NCBI GenBank assembly: GCA_023238725.1
Contig: CM041547.1
Span: 16,755,644-16,819,643, forward strand
Source of the DNA: Scortum barcoo
Taxonomy: Eukaryota; Chordata; Actinopteri; Centrarchiformes; Terapontidae
Direction of reading: 5' to 3'
DNA: 64,000 nt
In this document: in pieces, positions 35,601 to 47,600 of the stretch
Layout of the letters: the number at the start of each line of letters is the position of its first letter
Position numbering within the stretch: position 1 is the first letter of the stretch
Made by a program: the position numbers and the translations under genes
Notes under the pieces: model-generated
Told to the model about the DNA's origin: nothing
What the model saw: only the letters and a program-made list of their open reading frames with translations
Databases searched by the model: none

Positions 35601-38600
35601 TGAGCATTTACACTTCCATAAGCTGCATTTTAATATTGTACATATGTATGCTCTTGTGCACAAACTAACTCATTCATTTTAAGATGACAAACTAGTCCAG
35701 TTTTCCTTTGTGATGCATTTGAAGAGCAGTTTGTGATTCTGCGAAAAAAGAAAGTGACATCAACTCAGAAGCCTGCAGCTGGTTGATTGATCGCTGCGTT
35801 GGGGCCAATTGGATCCACCCCAAAGGGAGAATTCTGCTGATGCACAGTGAAGTTACAGGCCTATAACAGCGGCCAGTCAATAAGCCAATGGTCAGGTATT
35901 TCATGAGAAGCAATTACTGGTAACACAAATGGGTGAAATAAACAAACAGTGTACTTAGAGCTTGGTAATGAAAGAGAAATTACAGATTTTGACACATATA
36001 TATATAGAGAGAGAGAGCAGGAGAAAGCTAAGGACTGACTTGTGCTTCCTCAGTGACAGGCCCATGTGCTGCTTCATTTGCTGCAGGCCATGGTAGTCGG
36101 TGTAGATGAGGTCAAAGGGCAGAGGGCCTGTCAGAGGGCAGCTTCCTCTTCCTGGAGGGACCCCCAAAAACCTGCAGATGGGTCAGATGTGTGCAGTGAC
36201 ATACAAACAGTCATTCAGACACACAGCAGAGCATGAAGCATACAAAAAGGAAAAAAAGAAAGCAAAAGCAAATATCGCTCTCTGAGAGAAATTCAATAAC
36301 CATCTCACAAATGAAAAAAGAAATAATTCGATAAAAAAAGAGAAACACTGCAGGGACACTCAGGTAAAGCTAATGTGTTGGGTGCTTGAACAGCATCCCA
36401 GATAAGGGTCCGCACATCTGAGAGCTACGGCGCAATGACATTTCCCCACTTCCCGAAACAGGATGTGATGTGATGTGTCTGATGGAGGCAATCAGATTGC
36501 AATCACTCTGTGACTGTGATGCTGCAGTTTGAGTGTCGTATTGTGCAAAGAAAATATTGTTTCTATTCATGAACATTGTTGAGATGTGATCATTTTATAG
36601 TTATGGCCCAATGTGTCCCAATAAAAAAACAAAAAACATAAAAAACGATGATGAAAAGATGTGTGTGTGCATGTCTTAGTGGTTACATGTATGGCTGGGA
36701 GAGAAGTCGAGAAAGGAAGAATGAGAGAGCCAAACTGCGTTGTGAAGAACGTTTGTGTTCTCAGCGAGTCATTCAACCAAACAATACAGAATTCAACACT
36801 ACAAGACGATAGCGATACCTCACAATTTGTCTGCACTTGTTTCGACACGAAAACATGCACACGACCTGAATTCATTTAACACACAAAGACACGCATTTAA
36901 CAGACAAAGAGGAGTGGTTGCTTTCAAGAATTGCTGTGCTTTTGTAGTAAGTGCCTTTGTCACAAGCACTTACTACAAAACGCTGGCTTCAAGAGCACGG
37001 CAGAAATGCTTTTCTCTTTCACTATCTGAACAGATCTTTTCAATGGTAAATGACAGATATGTAGTTCTCTACATTTACTCACATTTATTACTCATTCACC
37101 CAGTCACACACTCAAGAAGCAACACACAAGGAGGTGGGAATCAAACCATCAACCCTGAGCCCTCCACCGCCTGTGCTATAACTGGTCTAAGGGTGATTAT
37201 GGGGTCTGTTAGTCAACTGCTTTGGTCAACACTGAAATCACTACTACTATGGATGCATTTGGTGCAGATATTCATGTACCCCTTAAGAACTTTTGGTGTA
37301 CCTTTTATACCATCATCCTCAGCTGTACATTGTGTCTCGTACAAACTACCATGCTAACTCGCTGAACTAACACAATGAACATGGTAAACATTACACCTCC
37401 TTAACATCAAGCATTTTCACTAAGCATGTTAGAGTGCTGGTGCGACTGTTTCGAGATAATGCGCCTTCATTACTTGGCTGCAATGTGCTGTCAGCCAGCC
37501 CGGCGTGATCGCTTTCACTTTCAATATCAAGAATCTGCTGCCTGAGAAAGAACAGCAGACACAACACAGTAACAAAAGAATGTTATGTTACAAAAAACAG
37601 GAAAGACAGGAGGGATAAATTTGTTGTCTGCTATGACAAAGTACGGCGCAGCCTCAGAGAGCACCGCTATCAGTTGGGATCAAGGCAGCACTTTGTTAGA
37701 GAAAAATGCAATCAAGTGTGTCTGTTTTCATTACAAGAGAAAACATTGCTTTGTCAGACTTCAGCTGCTCTTAAGATACACTGAAACGGTACATCACAAA
37801 GGGATTGCAGATCTGTGGAAATACTCGTGTATGATATTTATACTAAATGCAGTTTACTGTGTGTCAGGAAATATTTTGAGGCGGTTTGTAAATCAGACAA
37901 ACTCTAGTACAGTTTTTATAAGAATATTAACATAGCTCTGTAGTGCCACACAAACACAAACACACACTTGTAGTATTACTATACGTGTGGGGTCATTATA
38001 TTCAGCAGTAAGGAATTGTTGGTAATGGGCTATTCACACAGCTTGTGCCAGCTAAACCCTATCTAACCTACCAGTGATTTTGAGAGTTTGACAGAAGATG
38101 GAGCAATAAAAGAGATACTGAAACCAAATTACTCAAAAAAGAAAAAAAAAAGAACTCAAATATCCAAGACTTGTAAAATCGTTAGCTCTGTTTATATGAG
38201 AAAGGTGTTTCTGTCAAGGTTTACAGCCTTATATTTCAAACAAGAGACTAATGAAAGCATTTCTGATAAGACCGAGATGATCAAACTTGCACAGAAAGTA
38301 GTGGAGAAAACATTTTATTCAGTTATTGGAAAATATAAAAGCTTTCAGTGTTGTCAAACTGCATATACTTTATGGAAGTTTTTGCAGCTGTAGTCACTGA
38401 CCCATGACTCCCTCTTCCTCTCGCTACCTGGCTTAGAAACACATCCTGCGCAACCCAGCATCTGCACACGAATACCTGCAAAACAACAGCCTATCGATAT
38501 TTCTTTGGACAGTGAACGTATTTAGTCAGCAGCGCAGCCATGTGGAAACCGGCGTGGCGGCCGGTTCCTCTGCAGCGGACGGGATAATGAGAGAGATCGT

Positions 38601-41600
38601 GCTTTAAACTGCGGCCACTGAAAGTTACACACCCAGACTATTCAGAGCACACACAAACAAAAGGCGCTCTTCACTTAAGCTGGAGTTTTGTTCCCTATGC
38701 TGTATGCAGTATGCAGCCAGGTGGATATAGTAAGGTCCTAATACAGGAAAGCAAGTTTACAAGAAAATAAACTATTCATAGCTTACAGAGTTCTTTACAG
38801 GTGGGGGAAAAAAACAAGAACATTTAAAAAGGCAGACAAGATGATATGCAAAACATGGACACAGTAAGAAAGTAATCAGGAAAAAGAAAAATTAAGATTA
38901 TAATAATTTAAGTAAATTCAATATTTTTTCACCTGCTTTACTGACAGGGTGTAATTACAGGTGTAGTGTTTACCAAGGCCAAATTGTAAGGGATCACCAA
39001 AGTTTTGACAATTCATCCTGGGGGGGCATGTACATATCTGTACCAAATATCATCACCATCCATCCAATAGTGGAAATATTTTAGTCAGTCTGACAGATGG
39101 TACCACCCACACAACTGTTTCAGTGTCACTGATAAAAACACATGAAGTGAAAAAGGTGCTTACATACACACGTGCACATGGTAAAGATGCATTTTGTGAT
39201 CCACTGAGTTGTGTGTTTAAGTTCTTGTGTGTGTGCTTTCACTACCATCTGTGTAACTGTGTAAGTTCAAGTTTGAATTATGGCCTGCACGGGCCCTCAT
39301 AGTTTAATGGCGGCGTGCATTAATGTGAGAGCAGATGTATTACAGTGACTGAGTGCAGAACTGTACGTGACTCCTCTCCTCACAGATCAACTGAAGCTGC
39401 TGCTGTTCAGAAGTTTAATTGGATATATGCAAATGTGGGCAAACTTTAGGGGAAGAGTAAGGGGATTAAAGTGCATTAAGGAGCCAGCAGTGTGGAAATG
39501 GGAGTACACACATACTGTACTATGACACATATACAGTGCGCATACACAAGCAGGCACAAACAGCTCTCTCTCCCTTTCTCTCTCTCTCTCTTCTTCTGTC
39601 TCTACCTCCTTCACGGACACTCACACACAGGATTAAAGGATAAGGGGCTGGCATTATTTTATCTTTTCATCATCATCAACAAATCCCATGAAAAGACCAA
39701 AACCAACAATGAATTTATCCCACTAACAAGTACTGCCTGTGTAGCCAAAAACCCGATACAGCCTGCGCCTCCGTGATTTACGGCTCCATTGTCATCCAAA
39801 AACTATTAAAAGCACATAAAAGAGCCACGGCGTTGCATAATGGTGACAGTTTGCTTTATTGTGATGATCATAGCAAATGTTTATTCCTCTCAGCAGCATA
39901 AACAGGGGTCCACAAGCATGCTCAGTGAATAAATCACACTGGCCGCGTTCATCTTAATGAACAAATATGTCACTGTGTACATCTTTATGCTTCTAAAAAG
40001 GTTTTGGACGACACTGGAGTTGGCATGAAGGGATAAGATGCATTGGGCTCCGGCTGTGCTTCACACAGACAATAATTCCATTTAAATGAATCTTTTATAC
40101 GTTTGAAAGATAAAATGATGTCAGCATTATCCTTTAAGACACTCCACTGTGCACACGCAATATGAATGCGAGCTCTACGAAACAACAGATCTGTGTTTGA
40201 GTGACCTGCCTGGACTTCAGAGAGGAGAAATAGGCTGAGAGGGAGGGATTGCTAAAAGAAATAATAATAATAAAAAAAGAGAGACTGAACAAAGGAGCGG
40301 GACTTGCATACATTTCCTGACACCACTTGACAACCACCATCGGGCACAATTTCTCTGTTTCACAGCTGGCCACTGGCACCATGGCAACTCACCAGTTTGG
40401 GGGGGAAAGGGAGAGAGCCTGCGAAACAAACGAGTGTAAGAGACTCCATAGTCGCGCTGCATTTCTTCTCAAAGGAAGGGCGCGTGTGTCCAGCAGCGAG
40501 GGGAATTGGCTGAGGCAGATTTCCTGGCACATGTGAGGGGCTGAGGCTGGTGGCAAGCAGTTTACCGAGGGCCGGGGCGCGGCTGGAGAGAGGGCTCGCA
40601 GTGTGAGGGGAATGACATGGGCAGAGAGGAGACCTTATGTGCCACTGTGTGTCGAGCGGAGGGAGCAGGGTCTGGCATGCTAATGGACCACTTGAGACGG
40701 CGGGATAGCGGGAGGAGACAAAAACTCAGATGTTGATGCTGTTATCATCAGATACAGCTGATGTGCCGCTTTGATGTGTGGTATCAGGCTCAAATTTCAT
40801 GTTGAAAACAGCCTGTGAAAATGGTGGCTATCACGGCAGATGAGCAACTCTGTCTTTGGCTTTGTGTGCAGCTGTGTGAATGTTTAAAGAGTTTCAGCTT
40901 TTATTAAGAAAGAAAACTGGAAATATATCTGCATTTGTGAGTAAAAACAAAACAATATCAATAATACATAAAAAACTTTGTTTTTGTGTTTTTATTCAAC
41001 TTACCAAGAGGGACTAAAGTACAAATGCAGCTCCTTTTTGTGTTTTCTCCACATTTTTCTCTTTTTCAATTCTGGAAGTACTTTTTGAGCTGTTGGCATC
41101 ACAAGAGAATTTTTTTATAAACTGCAGTTAACATTTGTCTTATGCTTATGTGCAAAATGTATCATTTCTGGGTGTCTAGGGATATAAAATCTGGGTGAAA
41201 ATGTGTTCAGTCTTTCCTGTTACAGTATTTTTCATTAGAAATCCATGTGAGCCTTAAGGGTAATGTTTATTTAGAAACACTGTCCATAGTTATATTTCTG
41301 GCAACTAAATGCTCTATATTAATCAAAATGAAGGAAATTCAACACAAAAGCACTGCACTGTTATCATCAATTAGTCACCATACCATCCACCACTGTTGTA
41401 CTGAAGACAACTCCTTATGATGTTATCTCACTGATGGCCTGTGCTGGCTATTTTTAACAATGCTGCTGTTTTGCTTTTCATCTCAAAGCACAGAAACAAG
41501 AGGCACATCAGTCAGAAAGCCTCAGGGTGAGGGTGCATCAGCACGAGATGAGACTGCAAGTTTAATAAGGCTCTATGGAGCTTTGATTTCAGGTTTCTTA

Positions 41601-44600
41601 TTTTACACTTCAGACTGCCCTGCTTCCAAAGTTCAGCCAAGGAGCAACTGATCCCCAATTTCACATTTGTCAGATAATTTCTAAGGGTTATCCAGGCACA
41701 TCTGGATGTTTGCAAGGTGAGATCACCTGGTGACTGTGTCAATGTGCTCTGTCAACGGCTCCAAGCTTGCTGGAAAAAACTGATAGGCCACTGAATGTCT
41801 ACGCACAGCAGTGCTCGCACCCTGCTTGTCAGACTGGAGGATAGAAAAGCCTGATATACAATAGTGTGTGAAAGCAGTGACATCACACCAGCATGAGAAA
41901 GAAAGAGATTGTGAGAGGAGTGTGGAACCACCCTGTGTGGTTTGATCAGTAAAGCACTAAAATATTGGTTTGTCTGGATTATCTCTGGATCACAACCCTA
42001 CGTGGTGGCAGCGTGTGTACACTTCTCCACTCTGCTTCTCCCCCTCCCGCTGCTCCTCAGGTGCTGAGATACCATGCTCTGTCGCCGGTTGATTACCCGT
42101 GTCGCTCCGGGAGGAGATGAGGAGAGATCCCCGAGGGGAAATGACAGCTGTCTTTGTTGCTCTGCAAACTGCTGCAGGGCCCTCCCCTCAGTGTGCGACA
42201 AGTGCCGATGTTACCAACAGAAGTTATGTAATGACCATTTCAGTCTCCACCTCAACAACAGTAAACCCAAGAAAGAGAAGAGACAGAGACTTTACTTATT
42301 TTCTTGGTCATCTATTACTTTCACTATGCACATGGATCTGTCTTTTACTCTTCCCTTCAAGACTGAACTCACTGTCAAGGGTACAATGTCAAACCTTGAC
42401 AGTGAGTTCAGTCAGTTCAAACCTGCATTGCTGTGGGGGAATAATACTGCAGTAATAATAAAAATATATTATAGAAAATTAAATGTGCATATTTCTACAC
42501 TATACACACTAGTTCACTTCAAAGTAAATAATGGTTACCATCAAACAAAATGTAATTACTTTGTCAAGAAGATTTCAATAAATTATAGACATTAGCATCT
42601 ACTATTGAATCAGACCTGAAGAAACAGTTGCCTTAAAAGGTATGAGCAGTGTTTTGATGGTGGATTATCAAGTCTCTATACAACCATGCCAGCAGCTCTG
42701 TGAGGCTGAACGGAGGCACAGTGGTGCTCTGAGCCAATATCAGCATGGTGACATGCTCACACTGACATGGAAATGTTTTGGTAGTGTAATGTTTACAACA
42801 CTAGTCACTAGTTTAGCATGTTAGCATGCTAAGATTTTCTAATTCACACTAAAAACACAGTACAGCTGAGGCGAATGGGAATGTGATTTCTTTATGACCA
42901 AACAACGGCAGAAGTGTCACAACAAGTGTTAAATCAAAATTGTGACCGGATGGTAAAAGTCAGGGGATTACCAGTTATTTATGTTATCCTCAGTGGGGCA
43001 TGTGTGTGCCAAATTTCATGGTAATCCATCCAATCCATTTAGGGAACCACAAATAATAATTACAATAGGTCTGAAAACCATAAATGTTTTTGCAATATGT
43101 TTTGATAATCTATCCTGAGATATTTGAAACGATATGTGAAAATTTCTTTCTGATGGTGACATTATAGGAAAAGTCGGGAGATCACCAGAGTCAGAAAGCT
43201 TCATCAATTAATGTATGTACAAAAATCTTATAAATATCCATCCAAAAACTGTTGACATATTTCAGTGTCTACCGACCAGCTGACAGTTCACTAACAGTGT
43301 ATAATATTAATCCAAGAGGCAGAGCTGCCAGCATCAACAGGTGACTGAAACTCTGTTTCAGAAAAAAATATGTGTAAAATAGGTTCCTAATTGCCACCAT
43401 AGTTGAGGGAGCAATATTGACTCAAAAAAAGAATACTGAAGAAGAATCGATGCATCCCTTGAGAACATTTTGCAGTATGTGGAGAGAGAAAACACCAGAG
43501 TGTCTTTGTTCAGAGACGAAGCCTCTGTGGCGCATCTGCAGGAAAAATATCTTGCAGTGGAGAAATGGCTGAAGGAGGGACATGTGAGCATAACTGATTC
43601 ATCTAAGCAGGACAGCAAACGGAAGACGCCAACCAAAGTGACTACTCAGTGATGCCACCAGAGAGCATGAATGTTGCCAATTAGAGGCAATTATGTGATG
43701 CAAACCAACAGCTTGACTCCCACTGTAACTAAGCTCCCGGCGTGCCGAATCTCTCTATTGGGGAAAGAGCTAAACATATCAACAATCCTGTCCACATAAG
43801 AACCACAGCAGGCCGTCCAGTGATATTAAGCTCCTCTCCAAAGCCGGGGTGGGAAAGGGAAGAGCAGGAAATGTAAATAGATGCAAGCCTGGGGGAATCT
43901 GTGGGAGCACAACCCACATAACAATCTAATAGCGTGTGGGAGAGTGTGAGCGATGGAGAGAAATGTTCCCCTTTTTCTATTCATTAATAGCCACCGAAAG
44001 GGGATTTATGGATGTACGGCATCTGCCATTAACTGGCCAAATCGAGAACGCCATAAAAAAGGGATATGTACTGTACATTGGGTTGTGTTTCGCTGGGCGA
44101 AGAGGGAATATGGTCAGAGCCTGATAAAGCCACTTGGCTTCAATTTGAGCCCTCCATTATATTTTCTCTAAGGCTGAATATTTCATTCACTGATGAATAC
44201 CAACCAATATCAGCCCTAATGGAACACCACTGCACACTTAAATAAATGTACACATACCAATAAAATCTCCTCCCTCTCTCTTTCTGCTGTAGCATAAACA
44301 CACACACACACACACAAGCCCTAACCTTGGCTGATGTTTCTCTGTGAGCCTCTGTCAGGTCTTGCACAATTTTCTAAACATCTCTGATGGTGCTCCCAAT
44401 GGAGACAGACTGCGGTGATTCAATACACCATGACACCAATTAGCGGGGTAAATAATGGCGCGGCCAGCAGAAGCATTCCCACTGCGGCATCTTCCCCCAC
44501 CTCACTGATCTCCCTAGTCTGTTCTTATCAAAGCAGCTTTATTTTATTTTTTTCTTCACTCCGCAGCCTGAAAATGTAAGATCAAAGGGCAGCTCTAACT

Positions 44601-47600
44601 CATCAATGCCCTTACCTCAATAACAAGCCAGCATTATCATCAGCCTGTCTGCTCCGGTCTCACACCACCCACCGGCAGGAAGGAAAATCGACAGCAAGTC
44701 TTGTCTTGTAGGTGGTCATTTTCCTGACCAGCCAGCGTGAAACTGGGGCGGCTCTGAAAAGATCACAGCGCTGACAAACCGTCCAGCACAGGACCGGACT
44801 AGTCTGCTTTCTGAGCTCCTCATATTGCACCTTGCCAGTGTGACAATCAATAGCCTCATATTTTTCAATGAAACCATCTCGTGAGTCTGGCTGGAAGACA
44901 CATAGTGTGTATACTCATGTGTGTGTGAGTGCGTGTCCACTGGCATAAGCGCTTATGTCTGCGATGACGAGCGACAAGCCCGTTATCACTCCAGAGTCAG
45001 TGAGCTGCGGCAGGAAGGAGGCGCACAAAGAGAGAGAGAGAGATGCTGAGATGCTGTCAGGCCCTCAGGCTGACAGAGCGCTCTGCAGGTCGGAGAGATA
45101 GCTTATCTGTCTGTGGCCAAACGTGATCGTAACCAGTATGTGGGCAACAGCGCTGCGATTGGGCCACTGATCGCCAGCAGAGCACGCAGAATGGGAAACA
45201 AAGCAGCTTGGCTCAACAAACAAGCCTAAAAGGATGGTTAATGGTTTGCACTGTCATCATTAAACCACGGATGATTCTTGCGCAGACACCCCCGAAGAGT
45301 CTCACATTAAATTTGGATGGGCTATTGCACTTTATTCCGCCCGCGGCCTGGAAACGACAGGATCAGAGAGGAGCGAATCAAACTTAAACTCACCCGTGCA
45401 GCTCTTTGAGAGACACCGAGATCTTCAGGTTGTGGCCCAGCACGTGGAGGGCCGTGAGGATATCGGCCCACTGCACCATCTCACCCAGTGGACCCCCCTT
45501 CAGCACCTTGGGACTGAAGACGTCCCCGGACTCCTCTGTTAGAAAGCCCACATGAACCAGAATCTGAATGCATGAGGGGGAAAAAAAGGAGGAAAAAGTC
45601 AAAGCGATTGGAGAGTTGAGTGCACTATATCCTGGTGTTTTGTTAAAGCGATGTATGCAGTTCTGTTAAACCGTTTCTACACTGACAACAAGCCATTATA
45701 TCCAGTAATTTTAGGGGGTTTTATATTCAGACAATCTGCAGTCCTGCGTGGTGAATAATTTTGCGAGGGCAAGATTTAACAACGCTTCAAAGCATTCAAA
45801 TATGAATAAATTTGGATATTTGGCACGGATCAGTGATGTCAAATTTTAAATGTAATTGAGTATCTAATGAAAGCGAAAAAAGCAGAGTGACAGCATATTC
45901 ACACCGACGCAACTCCTAAGAAATACAATCATCTGTGCATGGAGTTGAAATGAAAATTGACCTGCTGAGGGCTAATTGATATGCACAACAATACACACAC
46001 GGTTTAATTGCTGATGGGGAAGGATGGAATTTCCAGGCTGTTAAATATGTAATGAAATTTGATTTTTCAACAGATGGCAGCATTTAATTTTTTTTCCTCT
46101 CCCTCAATTACTTTTGTCTTGAAAAAAAAAACTTTCAAAGACAATTTTATTCATCTGCTAGACTACTTTTTTTAAATTAATCTATTGATTTAGGGGTGTG
46201 ACTATGAGTTTTAACAGTAGATATCAGCATGAACCCTTTAAACACCTGTTTGGATTGAAACACCACATGGCACCATCCTTAGTCTTTGCTTACAAGAGCT
46301 AGTTTAAACAGGTATTAAAGAGGTTTTTAAAAGGTGTCAAGTAATATTACAATCCTAACTTTACTATCTATTTAACTGAGCTAATTGGTGGTGGTTTAGA
46401 CTTAAATGTTCTAACTAGAAATGGCTCAACACCAGTTTTGACACCCAATCCAACAGAAAATTGCATCTTCTGCACACTGGATTCCCCCTGTGTGTGACGT
46501 GTTCAGCCTGCAGCACTGTCCACATGCATGAGCCCCATGTGGCAGAGGTAAAAAAAAAAAAAAAAAATCACAACCTAAACAACAGTGCCAAATGTGACTG
46601 GGCAGATTTCTCTGTTTCTGTCTCTGTGGGTTAATGATTAATCCACAAAATACAGAGTGTTGTATTTTTGGAATATTTGCATATGAAGTTGCAGATTACA
46701 TATGCAGAAAAAGCACGGGGCTAAAATGTTGTACTGTTATTGTAATAAAGACTGTGAGAGAACTCCTGAAGGTTTAAAGTCCAAATGTTGTTTTCATCTC
46801 TTTTATTGCCAATGGTTTATTTATTTTTGGAAAGAAGAAAAAAGGCCCTTTGGGAAATATTAGAAATGCTTTTTTTGCTCTCAGTGATTTCAAATGGTAT
46901 TTCCTCCTATTAATATTTCCCAAAGCACCTCAGTCTGAAGTCGGGGTTAGGTCTTGGATTATGATTAGGCGTAGTGCAGCTAACTGCTTGGGGTCAGGTT
47001 AAGCAAGGTTTGGCTCAGATTCATGTAAAAGGTACATGACAGTTTACAGTGTCTTTGGAAAAAGGCTGATACCTGCAAGGGAACAAGCTGTAAATAAACT
47101 TGTGTTGTAGCTTACAAACCGTGAGCAGTAAGTGATTAGTGGTGTTGAATAGAGAGGACCACACCAGCATCTAAATGGGCCTAAAGTGACATTTGTAGGG
47201 ACTTTTACATGTTTAATGTGCTACAGATGAGCAGCTCATTAGCTATCCGGCCTGTAACATGACTGTTAGCAGTGCACTTTTCTTCTCTGGATCTGTTTGT
47301 TTCAAATTAAATTAACAAATTAAGGTGCAGGAACAGACGTGTGTCAAAAAGTTATATAAGGAACAGATTTTGGCAGAAAAGGCAATGTGGGTTGTCGATC
47401 AGACGGTCAAAATTGACTGTCTATGATCGAACATGGAAATCGCTGTTTGTTGCAGTTTAAAATGAGGAGATCCGATGTGAGCATGTTCAAGTCATTGTGC
47501 ATTCAGCGAGTACAACCTGATGGAATATGAGCATCACATCATTAAAAGAGTAACTCAAATGCAGTGCTCACTCTGAACAGCAAGACAGAGCAGGAAGCAG

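Larger units (their letters stand above)
33712..36039 (-). other. mgat5b: mgat5b intron with SINE and hairpin
   Basis: It contains a perfect 19-bp hairpin at 34250-34298, a tRNA-derived SINE at 34476-34640, and a repeat-poor segment at 35050-35360 that may be regulatory (unproven). A TATA/GA simple tract lies at 35996-36018, next to the upstream exon's donor. Confidence 0.8.
36172..45393 (-). other. mgat5b: mgat5b large intron (9.2 kb)
   Basis: The longest complete intron here. It contains perfect hairpins at 36940-36980 and 42361-42413, family B repeats at 38985-39110 and 42640-43300, a CT tract near 39566-39593, GC-richer islands at about 38510-38640 and 40480-40700, and an opposite-strand coding-like frame at 43440-43652. 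No complete nested gene can be supported. Confidence 0.8.

Noticed and set aside
37081..37200. Possible fragment of a dispersed repeat (GGGAATCAAACCATCAACC)
   Set aside because: Too short and diverged to assign.
36755..37357. A 200-codon plus-strand frame inside an mgat5b intron
   Set aside because: It has no recognisable protein and covers one of the hairpins; it appears to be a chance open frame.
42074..42595. A 173-codon plus-strand frame
   Set aside because: It runs through the perfect hairpin and AT-rich DNA with no domain signal.
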